Below are positions 1-11,900 of a DNA stretch of 64,000 bases, one piece after another (position 1 is the first letter of the stretch; the number at the start of each line of letters is the position of its first letter). The position numbers were made by a program, and so were the translations under genes. Source of the DNA: Macrostomum hystrix (Eukaryota > Platyhelminthes > Macrostomidae); contig CATNEN010000005.1 of the NCBI GenBank assembly GCA_950097015.1, forward strand, positions 558,001 through 622,000. Direction: 5' to 3'. The notes below the pieces were generated by a model that made no database searches, was not told the DNA's origin, and was given only the letters and a program-made list of their open reading frames with translations.

Positions 1-130
1 GGGGGAGAGACAACACACTCTAAGTGCAAGCGCTGCCGCGGGAAAGGGAGGACAAAGAGGGCAGACCGGATAGCGCCAGAGAGGGCGGGCCGGACAGCCA
101 CTCAGTGCCGGGAAAAGGGAGCCACCTAAG

Positions 131-985
131 CTACGGCTCACTACAGTGAGTGTGAATTGGTGAGCGTGAATTGGTGAGTGTGAATTGGTGAGTGAGAATT
201 GACAAGCGTGAGTTGCTGAGTGAGAATTGACAAGCGTGAATTGGTGAGTGTGAATTGACAAGCATGAATTGGTGAGTGTGAGTTGCTGAGTGAGAATTGA
301 CAAGCGTGAATTGGTGAGTGAGAATTGACAAGCGTGAATTGGTGAGTGAGAATTGACAAGCGTGAGTTGGTGAGTGTTAATTGGTGAGTGTGAATTGGTG
401 AGTGTGAATTGGTGAGCGTGAATTGGTGAGTGTGAATTGGTGAGTGAGAATTGACAAGCGTGAGTTGCTGAGTGAGAATTGACAAGCGTGAATTGGTGAG
501 TGTGAATTGACAAGCGTGAGTTGCTGAGTGTTAATTGGTGAGTGTGAATTGGTGAGTGTGAATTGGTGAGCGTGAATTGGTGAGTGTGAATTGGTGAGTG
601 AGAATTGACAAGTGTGAATTGGTGAGTGTGAATTGACAAGCGTGAATTGGTGCGTGTGAATTGACAAGCGTGAGTTGCTGAGTGAGAATTGACAAGCGTG
701 AGTTGGTGAGTGTGAATTGGTGAGTGAGAATTGACAAGCGTGAGTTGGTGCGTGTGAATTGACAAGCGTGAGTTGCTGAGTGAGAATTGACAAGCGTGAG
801 TTGGTGAGTGTGAATTGGTGAGTGAGAATTGACAAGCGTGAGTTGGTGAGTGTGAATTGACAAGCGTGAGTTGGTGAGTGTGAATTGGTGAGCGTGAATT
901 GGTGAGTGTGAATTGGTGAGTGAGAATTGACAAGTGTGAATTGGTGAGTGTGAATTGACAAGCGTGAGTTGGTGAGTGTGAATCT
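131..985. repeat. 14-bp minisatellite upstream of the fumarase exon
   Basis: This is a tandem array of about 60 units of 14 bp. The main variants are gagtgtgaattggt, gagtgagaattgac and aagcgtgagttggt, mixed in irregular order. It lies just upstream of the fumarase exon, so it probably fills that gene's last intron. Long open frames through it on the minus strand come from the stop-free unit and are not evidence of a protein. Confidence 0.9.
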
Positions 986-1121
986 GTCAGTGTGAGTATC
1001 AGTAGCGTGATATTTTAGTGAATATAAATTAGTTACCGGAACTGATAAGTTTGAATCGTGAATCGTTACATTTTCAAGCATAAATAGACAAATATTAAGC
1101 TTTTTCCAAACACGCGCGCAG

Positions 1122-1391
1122 GCTGCTGGCGGTAGCATGATCATGCTAGCCAAAGGCAACAGATCTCGCGCTGTTACAGACGCCTGCAAGAAGCACGGCG
1201 GCTTCTATCTCGGCAGCATCGGCGGTCCGGCTGCCATCCTGGCTCAGAACAGCATCAAGAAGGTGGAAGTGTTGGAATATGCCGAACTAGGCATGGAGGC
1301 AGTCTGGCGAGTGCAAGTTGAAAACTTTCCAGCCTTCATTGTGGTTGATAATAAGGGCAACGATTTCTTCAAGCAATGGCAGACGGACTAA
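1122..1391 (+). CDS. Class I fumarate hydratase, last exon (partial gene)
   Basis: This exon encodes the C-terminal end of iron-sulphur (class I) fumarase, which interconverts fumarate and malate. It opens after a splice acceptor (cgcgcag, ending at 1121) and reads [15 protein letters not shown], then [16 protein letters not shown], then a tail with [11 protein letters not shown] and [15 protein letters not shown] before TAA at 1389. All of these are hallmarks of the beta-type C-terminal domain of class I fumarases. The upstream exons with the Fe-S cysteines lie outside the window or beyond the 131-985 minisatellite. Most animals use the unrelated class II enzyme, while flatworms are known to carry class I. 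Identification is strong; cellular location cannot be judged from this exon. Confidence 0.9.
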   Translation, partial: AAGGSMIMLAKGNRSRAVTDACKKHGGFYLGSIGGPAAILAQNSIKKVEVLEYAELGMEAVWRVQVENFPAFIVVDNKGNDFFKQWQTD

Positions 1392-2478
1392 CAATAATAT
1401 CCGGTCACCCATTCTGATGATATGACTATAAAAAATGACACAGTTACTATTAATTAACCTGTCAGCCTTTTTTACGAGTAAGTCGCGTTTCGCTTAGAAG
1501 ATTATGAAGAGCAGCTGGCGATTTTATGAAATAATTATCTTGACCTCGGTGTTTCTTTTATTGTCATTATTTTTTTATTAAAAAGACTTTGTCGTCTTAG
1601 TTTGGTTTGTAATAAAAAAAGTTTTTGTCTACTTTTAGTAGCATAGTCTCGTTAAAATTGCTTTGAATTAAAGCGATGATAGTGAAAAAGGATTGTTGTT
1701 TAAAGGCGCAATGAAATCTTTCAAAGGAAACATATTTTCTGAAAGTAAAAATGCTCAATAAATATGAGTGGCTTTAATTTTCTCTGTCTTAAACCAAGGT
1801 AGATTTTTAATTCTAATGTCGTCAATTGTCGTAACCATTGCTTGTTAGCTTCAAATTTTTCTTTAACCAATATAGTTTTTGAGATTTGCTAGATCAAGAC
1901 TCTCTAGATCTCTAGATCAAGATTTTCTAGGTTTCTAGATTAAGACTCTCTAGATCTCTAGATTAAGACTCTCTAGATCTCTAGATTAAGATTTTCTAGG
2001 TTTCTAGATTAAGATTCTCTAGATCTCTAGATTAAGATTCTCTAGATCTGTAGATCCAGATTCTCTAGATTCATATCTTGCACTTGTAAGATTCGTCTTT
2101 AGACTCGAAGTATACCAGCCGCTCGGTCACCTTTGTCATCCTGCACAAATTTTCCGCTTGTTAATTTTGTTTAGTCGCATCGCTAAGTGTACCCAGTTTA
2201 CTGTAGCAAATAGCTTTTCGTCGCATTAGATGTAGGCGTGCGCGTCATTTTGTAAAGTTATTCTAGAGAAAAAATGTGAAAAAAATATATAATTTGTTCT
2301 TTTTTCTCGCCCATTTTCGTGTCAATTTTTTTATGATCGTTCTTACTTCATATTTTAAAATATGCAAAACTAGTGCATAGTGTTTGTCCTAATTAGACTA
2401 CTTACAGTAGAAATAAGCAAATACGAGTATGAGTACATTTTATGGCCTGATTAAAAAAACGTGTCACAATAATTTCTC
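1392..2478. other. Intergenic, AT-rich, with a short minisatellite
   Basis: No gene is seen here. An array with a unit of about 23 bp built on ctctagatctctagatta lies at about 1880-2070. The rest is AT-rich sequence between the fumarase stop and the first acceptor of the DCAF7-like gene. Confidence 0.6.
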
Positions 2479-2481
2479 CAG
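2479..2481 (+). other. Splice acceptor opening the DCAF7 first coding exon (candidate spliced-leader site)
   Basis: The acceptor reads tttctccag and leads straight into codon tct. There is an in-frame TAA at 2470-2472 and no in-frame ATG before the conserved N-terminus. Either a short upstream exon exists or a trans-spliced leader provides the AUG. Confidence 0.5.
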
Positions 2482-5455
2482 TCTCATTACGCGGGCATCG
2501 TCAGCGGCGTCGGAGGAGTCGGTGGCAGCGCGGGACAGAACACAAACAGCAACAGCAGCAGCAGCAGTGTCGGCGGCGGCGGTAGCGTCGGCGGCCCCAA
2601 ACGCAAAGAGATTTACAAATATGAAGCTCCTTGGCCAGTTTACAGCATGAACTGGTCGTCTAGGCCGGACAAAGGCTTTCGACTGGCTCTTGGATCATTT
2701 GTCGAGGAATATAATAACAAAGTACAGGTTTGTACAAATTGACTTTTTTATTGTTTTATCTTTTTTGTTTCGCCACACGGTTAAGGACACAAATTGACAA
2801 GTATCCAGACACTGATATTGACAGTTAATTACTAACTATAAAATAAAAAAATTACAGACCCCATGATTGACAAGTTGCAGGCCCTAATTGACAAGCTAGA
2901 TACACTGATGTTGACATTTTACAGACAGATTGGCACTGAAATCGACAGTTACAGACACTGAAATTGACAACTAGAGACACTGAAATTTACAGCTAGAGAC
3001 ACTGAAATCGACACTTACAGACACTGAAATTGACAGCTAGAGACACTGAAATTGACAGTTACAGACACTGAAATTGACAGTTACAGGCACTAAATATGAC
3101 AGTTACAGGCACTAAATATGACAGTTACAGGCACTAAATATGACAGTTACAGGCACTAAATATGACAGTTACAGGCACTGAATATGACAGTTACAGACAC
3201 TGAATATGACAGATACAGACACTGAAATTGACAGTTACAGACGATGAAATTGACAGTTACAGACAGTGAAATTGACTCATTCGCTCCCAATCACCAGGTG
3301 GTCTGCATGGAAGACGACAGGCTGACGCCAAAGTGCGTATTCGATCATCCCTATCCAACTACGAAGGTCATGTGGCTTCCTGACTCCAAGGGCACTGCAG
3401 CCTGTCAGGCCGACCTTCTGGCTACCAGCGGCGACTATCTGAGGGTCTGGCGCATTGGCGACAATGAAGCCAAACTGGAATGCCTGCTGAATAACAACAA
3501 GAACTCGGACTTCTGCGCACCGCTGACCTCGTTTGATTGGAATGAAACTGATCCTAGCATTATTGGCACTGCGTCTATTGACACCACCTGTACTATCTGG
3601 GGCCTGGAGGTGAGACTGCACTAATTCTCTAGATCCAGATTATCTAGATACTGATTCTATAGATACCGATTCTCTAAATACCGGTTCTCTAGATAACGAT
3701 TCTCTAGACACTGATTCTATAGATACCGATTCTATAGATACCGATTCTCTAGATACCGATTCTCTAGATACCGATTCTCTAGACACTGATTCTATAGATA
3801 CCGATTCTGTAGATACCGATTCTATAGATACCGATTCTCTAGATATTTATTATTATACATTTTTTATTCCTAATATCCTAGATCCCCATTTCCCAGATGC
3901 CAATTTCCAGATCCCGATTTCCCAGATCCTAATTTCCTAGATTTTTTTTTCTAGATCCCAATTTTCTATATTTAATTTTACAAAGATAATTTACTAGATC
4001 CTATTTTTAATCCCATTTTTAATAGCAATTTTTTCGATCCCAATTTCCTGGATCCCAATCTCCTGTATCCCAATTTCCTGGATCCCAATTTCCTGGATCC
4101 CAATTTCCTAGATCCCAATTTCCTAGATCCCAATTTCCTAGATTCAGATTCCCATCTAACAAGCTTCCCCTCGTCGAATCCCAGACCGGGCAAGCCATCA
4201 GTCGAGTTGTGAGCGGCCACGTTAAAACTCAACTAATCGCTCACGACAAAGAGGTCTACGACATTGCATTCAGTCGTCAGGGCAACGGGCGCGATCTGTT
4301 TGCCAGCGTCGGCGCCGACGGTTCGGTGCGGATGTTCGACCTGCGCCATCTGGAGCATTCCACCATCATCTATGAGGATCCGAATCGAGGAGCACTGCTC
4401 CGACTGGCATGGAATAGGCAGGATCCCAATTATTTGGCCACATTCTCTAACGATTCTAACGAAGTGGCGCTATTGGACACCAGAGTGCCCTGCATGCCAG
4501 TGGCTAAACTGTCCAATCACAGGGCCTGCGTTAATGGCTTGGCTTGGGCGCCGCATTCGCCTAAGCATATCTGCACCGCTGGTTAGTGCGCAAATTGCTC
4601 TACTTAAAGTAGCGTGACGTTTAATTTTTCTAGTATCCACTTTTTTAATCTAGATAACGGAATTTGTAAACAAATAGCATACGATAAAAAGTGGTGTCCC
4701 ATTTAAGTACACATAATAGGCAGTTTTGTAAATATGTTCAAAATATGTACACTATTTGGGCCACAGTATTCATGTACAATATATGTACACTAATTGGGCT
4801 ACAGTATTCATGTTCAATATATGTACACTGATTGGGCCTCAGTATTCATGTACAATATATGTACACTAATTGGGCTACAGTATTCATGTTCAATATATGT
4901 ACACTGATTGTGCCACAGTATTCATGTACAATATATGTACACTAATTGGGCCACAGTATTCATGTACAATATATGTACACTGATTGGGCCACAGTATTCA
5001 TGTACAATATATGTACACTGATTGGGCCACAGTATTCATGTACAATATATGTACACTGATTGCCACAGTATTCATGTACAATATATGTACACTAATTGGG
5101 CCACCGTATTTATGTACAATATATGTACACTACTTGGGCCACCGTATTTATGTACAATATATGTGCGTTTTTTGGGCCACAATAATTATGTAAGAAATAT
5201 GTACATAGCAAGATTGGCCGCAATAGATAGTTAAATGTTATTAGGTTGCACAATCTGCACCCAAAGTATTTCCCAACCCCAGGCGACGATCACCAAGCCC
5301 TTATCTGGGACATCCAATCGGTGCCCCGGCCAGTTGACGATCCGATTCTGGCGTACACGGCAGCCGGCGAAATCAATCAGGTACAATGGGGCGGCCTACT
5401 GACAGATTGGATCGCAATTTGCTACAACAACTGCTTGGAGGTGCTGCGCGTGTGA
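2482..5455 (+). CDS. DCAF7: DCAF7/WDR68-like WD40 protein
   Basis: This WD40 scaffold of the DCAF7 (HAN11/WDR68) family is known to bind DYRK kinases and the DDB1-CUL4 ligase. Four exons are supported: 2482-2727, 3298-3609, 4185-4581 and 5283-5455, with phases 0, 0 and 1. Together they give 375 residues, against about 342 in human. Family signatures include [75 protein letters not shown] and the end [16 protein letters not shown]. The extra length is a Gly/Ser/Asn-rich N-terminal stretch of about 40 residues. No in-frame ATG precedes the conserved N-terminus. The first intron holds a 22-bp minisatellite, the second two 15-bp arrays and the third a 38-bp array. Identification is very secure; the 5' end is not. 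Confidence 0.95.
2770..3290. repeat. 22-bp minisatellite in DCAF7 intron 1
   Basis: The unit combines acagttacagacactg with aaattg; a variant with ctaaatatg occurs in the middle. There are roughly 20 copies. The array runs almost to the acceptor of the next exon at 3297. Confidence 0.9.
3625..4165. repeat. Two 15-bp minisatellites in DCAF7 intron 2
   Basis: The first array (about 3630-3850) has unit ctctagataccgatt. The second (about 3885-4150) has unit cctagatcccaattt. The two share the core ctagat and the same period, so one probably derives from the other. Confidence 0.9.
4740..5190. repeat. 38-bp minisatellite in DCAF7 intron 3
   Basis: About 11 units of 38 bp contain gggccacagtattcatgtac followed by aatatatgtacact. 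Each unit carries several short TGTACA/GTACA palindromic motifs. Confidence 0.9.
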
Positions 5456-5689
5456 CCCTAACGGCCCCTAATTTAACTCTGCTTTGTGACGGCAGTTATC
5501 GTTTTTATAGGTTTTTTAACGGTGCTTTTTTGGTTTGATGACAGCCTTATTTTCAGTTGGTGAATCAAATAGTTTTCTTGTACCAACAGTGTACTAGAAA
5601 ATGATTGCTGTACACTATGTACACTATTGAAAGTGCTGTACACTTGTACTATAAATATCGACTTGGTCAGGAATGCACATGAAACTGTA

Positions 5690-6270
5690 CTCTTGTACAT
5701 TTACCCTAGACTTCAACAGCAATGTAAAGGAGTGTACAAGAACTGTACACTTGTACATTTGCCCTAGACTTCAACAGCAATGTGAAGGAGTGTACAAGAA
5801 CTGTACACTTGTACATTTGCCCTAGACTTCAACAGCAATGTAAAGGAGTGTACAAGAACTGTTCACTTGTACATTAACCCTAGACTTCAACAGCAATGTA
5901 ATGGAGTGTACAAGAACTGTTTACTTGTACATTAACCCTAGACTTCAACAGCAATGTAAAGGAGTGTACAAGAACTGTTCACTTGTACATTAACCCTAGA
6001 CTTCAACAGCAATGTAATGGAGTGTACAAGAACTGTTCACTTGTACATTAACCCTAGACTTCAACAGCAATGTAATGGAGTGTACAAGAACTGTTCACTT
6101 GTTCATTAACCCTAGACTTCAACAGAAATGTAATGGAGTGTACAAGAACTGTACACTTGTACATTAACCCTAGACTTCAACAGCAATGTAATGGAGTGTA
6201 CAAGAACTGTACACTTGTAAATTAACCCTAGACTTCAACAGCAATGTAAAGGAGTGTACAAGATCTGTCT
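5690..6270. repeat. 58-bp tandem repeat downstream of DCAF7
   Basis: Ten near-identical units of 58 bp contain cctagacttcaacagcaatg and gagtgtacaagaactgt. The array lies about 230 bp past the DCAF7 stop codon. Each unit contains the inverted pair TGTACA/TTGTACA. Confidence 0.92.
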
Positions 6271-8445
6271 TGGCGTCTAACTACACGTGACGTATTAAAC
6301 TGACAACCAACTGACAGAGTCACTATGCATTGAGTTTTACAGTTTGCACCGGATGGGGTAGTGTAGAACTAAAGTGAAGTTTGGAATTATTTTTTGTTCA
6401 AGTTTCTAACAATGCGTAGCTTTTCAACATAAAATTGGCATCATTTCGCTTTCTATGTGTCTTGTTTGCCTCGAGTCTCTTCCTAGTACTACGGTTATAT
6501 ATTGATATATATTATAATTAACTATTTCGCAGCCTACAAAGTAATTTTTTACAATCGAGAATTGCTTAAAATTCGTTTTTGCGCTAATGGCAACCTTCTC
6601 ACTTCAGTCAATTTATATAAAATTATATTTATTATGCGCCTCCCAATATTTATCGTCCAACCACAATTTGGCGTGTTTTCGTTGTAAATAAATATCTATT
6701 GCTTGCAACTTTTGTATCATTTTGACGTTATGTATATTGCTTCAGTCACAAATTTATAAAGCTTTTTAACAAAAAATTACTGGTTGTTTCACAACCATGT
6801 GCTGCTATATATTATTTTTATATCGATTGCAAATGTGTTAATGTGTTAAAATGTGTACTTTTTTCTGTCGTTAGCCACAAACGTGAACTAAGTTGACTAA
6901 AAATGCAGTACTCTTACCATCTAGCTCGAGTTTTACTGTCGATTAAGAAGTTGCTTTATCACAAAAAACGGTTTCAAATAATATTATAAACTCCAATGAA
7001 AAGGCAAAACAATCAACATTGAGACGAATGAACTACTAGCTATCTTGAAGCTTACATTTTAAAAGTAAACATCGAATGCCTGCATCCTTTAGAAAAAGTA
7101 AAACTACGAGCTCATAAGAAAAATCACAATTGATTGTGAAAATTTTCTACAGAGAGAACGATGAACAATATGCTGAGCAACAGTAAGTATTTTGAATACC
7201 ACAAAGAGTATAAAGCATGTACTGGGTCTATTTTAGGACTGTATTATTACTTTGATGTTATTAAATTAATTAAAAAAGAAAACTAGGTCACCTGACAGGT
7301 TATATCAACTGCTATGATATTCAAGAATAATATAACCAACCTCAATATGTAATTAAAAGAGATTCGTGGTGAAGTTACGCACCGGAGTTTCAACACATTA
7401 TAACAATTTTAGCTACGTTTATACACTCTTCATAGTTTTTACAAAAAAGCAAAGGCGGCGAATAAGAATAAAAAATAAACAAATATAAATAGTTTTTGAG
7501 ATATTTTGGTCGAAAAAATAGCAGTATTTAACTATCGTTGTTTTCATGACATTTATCGTGTTTTTATTGAAAAGTGTACAAAATATAAGCTTGTAAAATT
7601 GCTGCAATGCAAAATCGAAGACGAAAGAGTAAAATTTAGCAATAACAACATATATAATTTTACAAAAACGTTCTTAATTTTTTTTTTATTTTCTTGCACG
7701 CTATTAAATTGCAGTACAATGCTATGGTAATCAGTATTTTTTTATTTTTAGTGATTATAAAGAATATAAAGAAGAAAGATTATAAAAATGCCACAAATAC
7801 TTGTTTACTTAAGATAGTTCCTAACTTATGAAATAAAGCTTCTAAATTGAACTATAAGGGCTATCCAATTGAACTATATTGAAATATAAAGTTGTTTAAC
7901 AATTTTTTTTTAAATGAATAACAGATATTTTGCTTAAATAAATATGTGTTTGCAACATAATTTTGTTACTAAAGCAGAACTTTCAGATGTTCAGAAGCTT
8001 TTTAAAATAAAGTTAAGACAAAATTAAATATAACTCTGCTAATTAGAAAAGGAACGAGTACAAGATCGAATGTTGTTCAGGGTCATAGCTCAGGTTTTGT
8101 TTTGAAAAAACTAGAAAACATATTTCATTATAACTATATTATTTATAGGAATTTATACATTTATGTCATTGCTAGAGGCAGCCAGTATTTTATTGTAAAC
8201 TTGTATTTCGATTAAGCTTCAGATGGCTACATTGTAATTTTCTTTAATTCATAATGAAAGTGAGCGCAGATTGTAGCTGACGTTTTAACTAATTTTAGTT
8301 ATATTAGAAAATAAACATTTATTTAAAAACGAATAAATACTTCCATTGTTTCACAATAAATTTTAATATTCATTCATTTTCATTCGTAAATGTAGTATTG
8401 CAGTACGAGATATTTTATGTTATAATTTCTTGGTAAGATCCTAAG
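6271..8445. other. AT-rich intergenic region
   Basis: I see no gene, RNA gene or repeat array here. The stretch lies between the DCAF7 3' flank and the 5' flank of the GABA-B receptor gene. Short open frames show no recognisable protein features. Confidence 0.6.
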
Positions 8446-8446
8446 T

Positions 8447-8720
8447 AATATTAGGATGGACTACTGGAACATCATTTGGAGGTAATTCTATCCATTCCGC
8501 TGACTCCCGAGCATACAGGCCCACGGACACCACACGGACACCACACTCTCACGAATTCGAAAATCTGCCCTGACTTTCTCATCTTCCGCCTGTGTTAATT
8601 CTTACTGGGCTTTGAAGGTTTGACTCTCAAAGGATTCAATTGCACAACAAGCCCCCCCCAAACAAAGCCTTCTCTCCGCGGCAGCATCTAAAATTAATGT
8701 GGCCCTTGATGCAGAGCAAG
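8447..8720 (-). mobile_element. SINE copy (family A), minus strand
   Basis: Read on the minus strand, this contains the same blocks in the same order as the copies at 15738 and 59390: gccgcggagagaaggct, a run of g, gcttgt(t/c)gtgcaatt, agaaagtcagggcagat and ctcgggagtcagcggaatgg. The tRNA-like head is missing or too diverged to see. The copy ends about 190 bp before the GABA-B receptor start codon, so it may lie in that gene's promoter or 5' leader. Confidence 0.75.
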
Positions 8721-8838
8721 ATTAAAAAATCCTTATTAGATAATACAAGTGTATTGAATACTAAGAATTATGAATTTAATAAATTATTTTTGTATTTAAT
8801 ATATCGTATTTTTCTATTTCCAAAACCTTCGTTCTTTT

Positions 8839-8841
8839 CAG
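8839..8841 (+). other. Strong splice acceptor before the GABBR1 start codon
   Basis: The sequence cttcgttcttttcag ends at 8841, 65 nt before the ATG at 8907. A second, weaker AG (atccgcag) ends at 8878. Either could take a cis intron or a spliced leader. Confidence 0.4.
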
Positions 8842-8906
8842 CAACATTGTTATATTATAAAGTTACTAAAATCCGCAGTAGCACACACGCACAAATTTTC
8901 TAAAAA

Positions 8907-11900
8907 ATGCCACCCGAAATCGCTCTAATCACCATACCGTTGCTGGTTCTGTCAATTTCTAATCGATGCGTCGCCCCACCCCCGGACCTGTTACACATCG
9001 GCGCCCTATTCCCGATGTCCGGCGACTGGGCTGGCGGGGTCGCCTGCTGGCCGGCTGTTGAAATGGCTCTTCAAAGTGTGAACGAGCATCCGCAGATTCT
9101 GCCGGACTATCAGCTTGTGCTGCATCCGCAGGACAGCCAGTGCGACCCTGGCCTTGGGGCTAGAAAAATGTACGAGCTACTCTACCAGCCTAGCAACAAT
9201 AGCAGAGTCGTCACCCTGCTAACTGGCTGCTCAACTGTATCAACCTACGTTGCCCAGGCAGCTCACATGTGGAATCTGGTTGTGCTCAGTTATGGCAGCA
9301 GCTCTCCGGCTTTGTCCGATCGAAATCGGTTCCCGACATTCTTTCGCACTCATCCCAGTGCAGCTCTGAACAATCCGACTAGACTCAAGCTGTTGCAGCG
9401 CTATAACTGGAGTCGAGTGTTCGTGTTGCGATCCAACGAGGAAGTGTTCGCCTCGACGGCTAGGGATCTGGAACAATTGCTTAGGCGGCACAACTGCAGT
9501 GTCATGACCGAGATTGTGTTTGACGCTGGTCAGGCTATTAAACAGCTCAAGAGCAAGGAGGCCAGGTTAGACTCTGCTTCACTTGCAGCTTCTCTTCATA
9601 AGCTCTTTACATTGCTCTTTACTCTTTACATAAGCTTCTTTACAACTTCTCTGATTCTTTACAACTTTCTCTGATTCTTTACAACTTCTCTGATTCTTTA
9701 CAACTTTCTCTGATTCTTTACAACTTCTCTGATTCTTTACAACTTCTCTGATTCTTTACAACTTCTCTGATTCTTTACAACTTTCTCTGATTCTTTACGA
9801 CTTCTCTGATTCTTTACAACTTCTCTGATTCTTTACAACTTTCTCTGATTCTTTACAACTTCTCTGATTCTTTACAACTTCTCTGATTCTTTACAACTTC
9901 TCTGATTCTTTACAACTTTCTCTGATTCTTTACGACTTCTCTGATTCTTTACAACTTCTCTGATTCTTTACGACTTCTCTGATTCTTTACAACTTCTCTG
10001 ATTCTTTACAACTTTCTCTGATTCTTTACAACTTTCTCTGATTCTTTAAAACTTTCTCTGATTCTTTACAACTTTCTCTGATTCTTTACAACTTTCTCTG
10101 ATTCTTTACAACTTTCTCTGATTCTTTACAACTTTCTCTGATTCTTTAAAACTTTCTCTGATTATTTACAACTTCTCTGATTCTTTACAACTTTCTCTGA
10201 TTCTTTACGACTTCTCTGATTCTTTACAACTTTCTCTGATTCTTTACAACTTTCTCTGATTCTTTACAACTTCTCTGATTCTTTACAACTTTCTCTGATT
10301 CTTTACAACTTTCTCTGATTCTTTACAACTTCTCTGATTCTTTACAACTTCTCTAATTCTTTTAAACTTTTCTCTGATTTTTTACAACTTCTCTGATTCT
10401 TTTAAACTTTTCTCTGATTCTTTACAACTTTCTCTGATTCTTTACGACTTCTCTGATTCTTTACAACTTTCTCTGATTCTTTACAACTTTCTCTGATTCT
10501 TTACAACTTCTCTGATTCTTTACAACTTTCTCTGATTCTTTACAACTTCTCTGATTCTTTACAACTTTCTCTGATTCTTTAAAACTTTCTCTGATTATTT
10601 ACAACTTCTCTGATTCTTTTAAACTTTTCTCTGATTCTTTACAACTTCTCTGATTCTTTACAACTTCTCTGATTCTTTGCAACTTACAACTTCAGTAATT
10701 TATTCCTACCGAGAAAGTTTTTTGTCACAACTTTTCCAATTGATTTTGGCAGCAATTAGTCACTCGGAAACTTTTCGACTATCTTTAAACATTTTACAAC
10801 TTCACTAATTAACTAAATACTGTTTCTACATTCATTTAAAACCAACACATTAACTTTAGAATCATTATCGGTCTATTTTACGATCCACTGGCTCGTCAGA
10901 TCTTCTGTCAAGCCTACAAACAGGTATTAGAAATAAAGCGTTTAAATTTAAAGAAAGACGGACAACAAGTTTAAATTCGCGCCAAATTTCAGGGCCTATT
11001 CGGTCCGCGCTATCAGTGGCTGCTGATTGGCTGGTATTCGGACGATTGGTACCTGAAATGGTCGCCAGCCGAGCGGGTCAATTGCACGCCAGACGAAATG
11101 TCTATGGCCGTGGACCTGCACGTGACCACAGAGAGTATGACTTGGAACGAACTGGACCAGCCAACTTATTCGGGAATTGTAAGTTCAAGAATTGTTCAGG
11201 TGAAACGCAATAATACTATATATGTCCTACACTACCAATTTAATATAGACAGCCAGGGAATTTCAAAATCGCCTACTGGAACGTCTGGGCAAGAATCGCA
11301 GCGACATTGGTAGCATCCAAGGCTTCCCTGAGTCGCCATTCGCATACGACGCCGTGTGGGCTCTGGCACTGGCTATGCACACTGCCGAGGCCAGGTTTGT
11401 TCTTAGCTGGCTATTTTGACGCAATATTCAAACCACACTACTTGTAAGTAGGCAAGCTCTGCCAATCTTCTGCGGTCAATGGAGGACAGCTCTCCCGTGT
11501 CTCATCTCTCCGTGTTTTATATCTCCCGTGTCTCATCTCTCCCGTGTTTTATATCTCCCGTGTCTCATCTCTCCCGTGTCTCATCTCTCCCGTGTCTCAT
11601 CTCTCCCGTGTCTCATCTCTCCCGTGTCTTCTATCTCCCGTTTCTCATCTCTCCCGTGTCTCATCTCTCCCGTGTCTCATCTCTCTCGTGTCTCATCTCT
11701 CCCGTGTCTCATCTCTCCCGTGTCTTCTATCTCCCGTTTCTCATCTCTCCCGTGTCTCATCTCTCCCGTGTCTTATATCTCCCGTGTCTCATCTCTCCCG
11801 TGTCTTATATCTCCCGTGTCTCATCTCTCCCGTGTCTTATATCTCCCGTGTCTCATCTCTCCCGTGTCTCATCTCTCCCGTGTCTCATCTCTCCCGTGTC

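Noticed and set aside
377-1189. 270-codon minus-strand frame rich in His/Thr/Asn/Ser
   Set aside because: This is a 14-bp intronic minisatellite without stops; it also overlaps the fumarase exon antisense.
5690-6270. Telomere-like repeat because units contain ccctag
   Set aside because: The motif occurs once per 58-bp unit and is not a tandem TTAGGG-type array.
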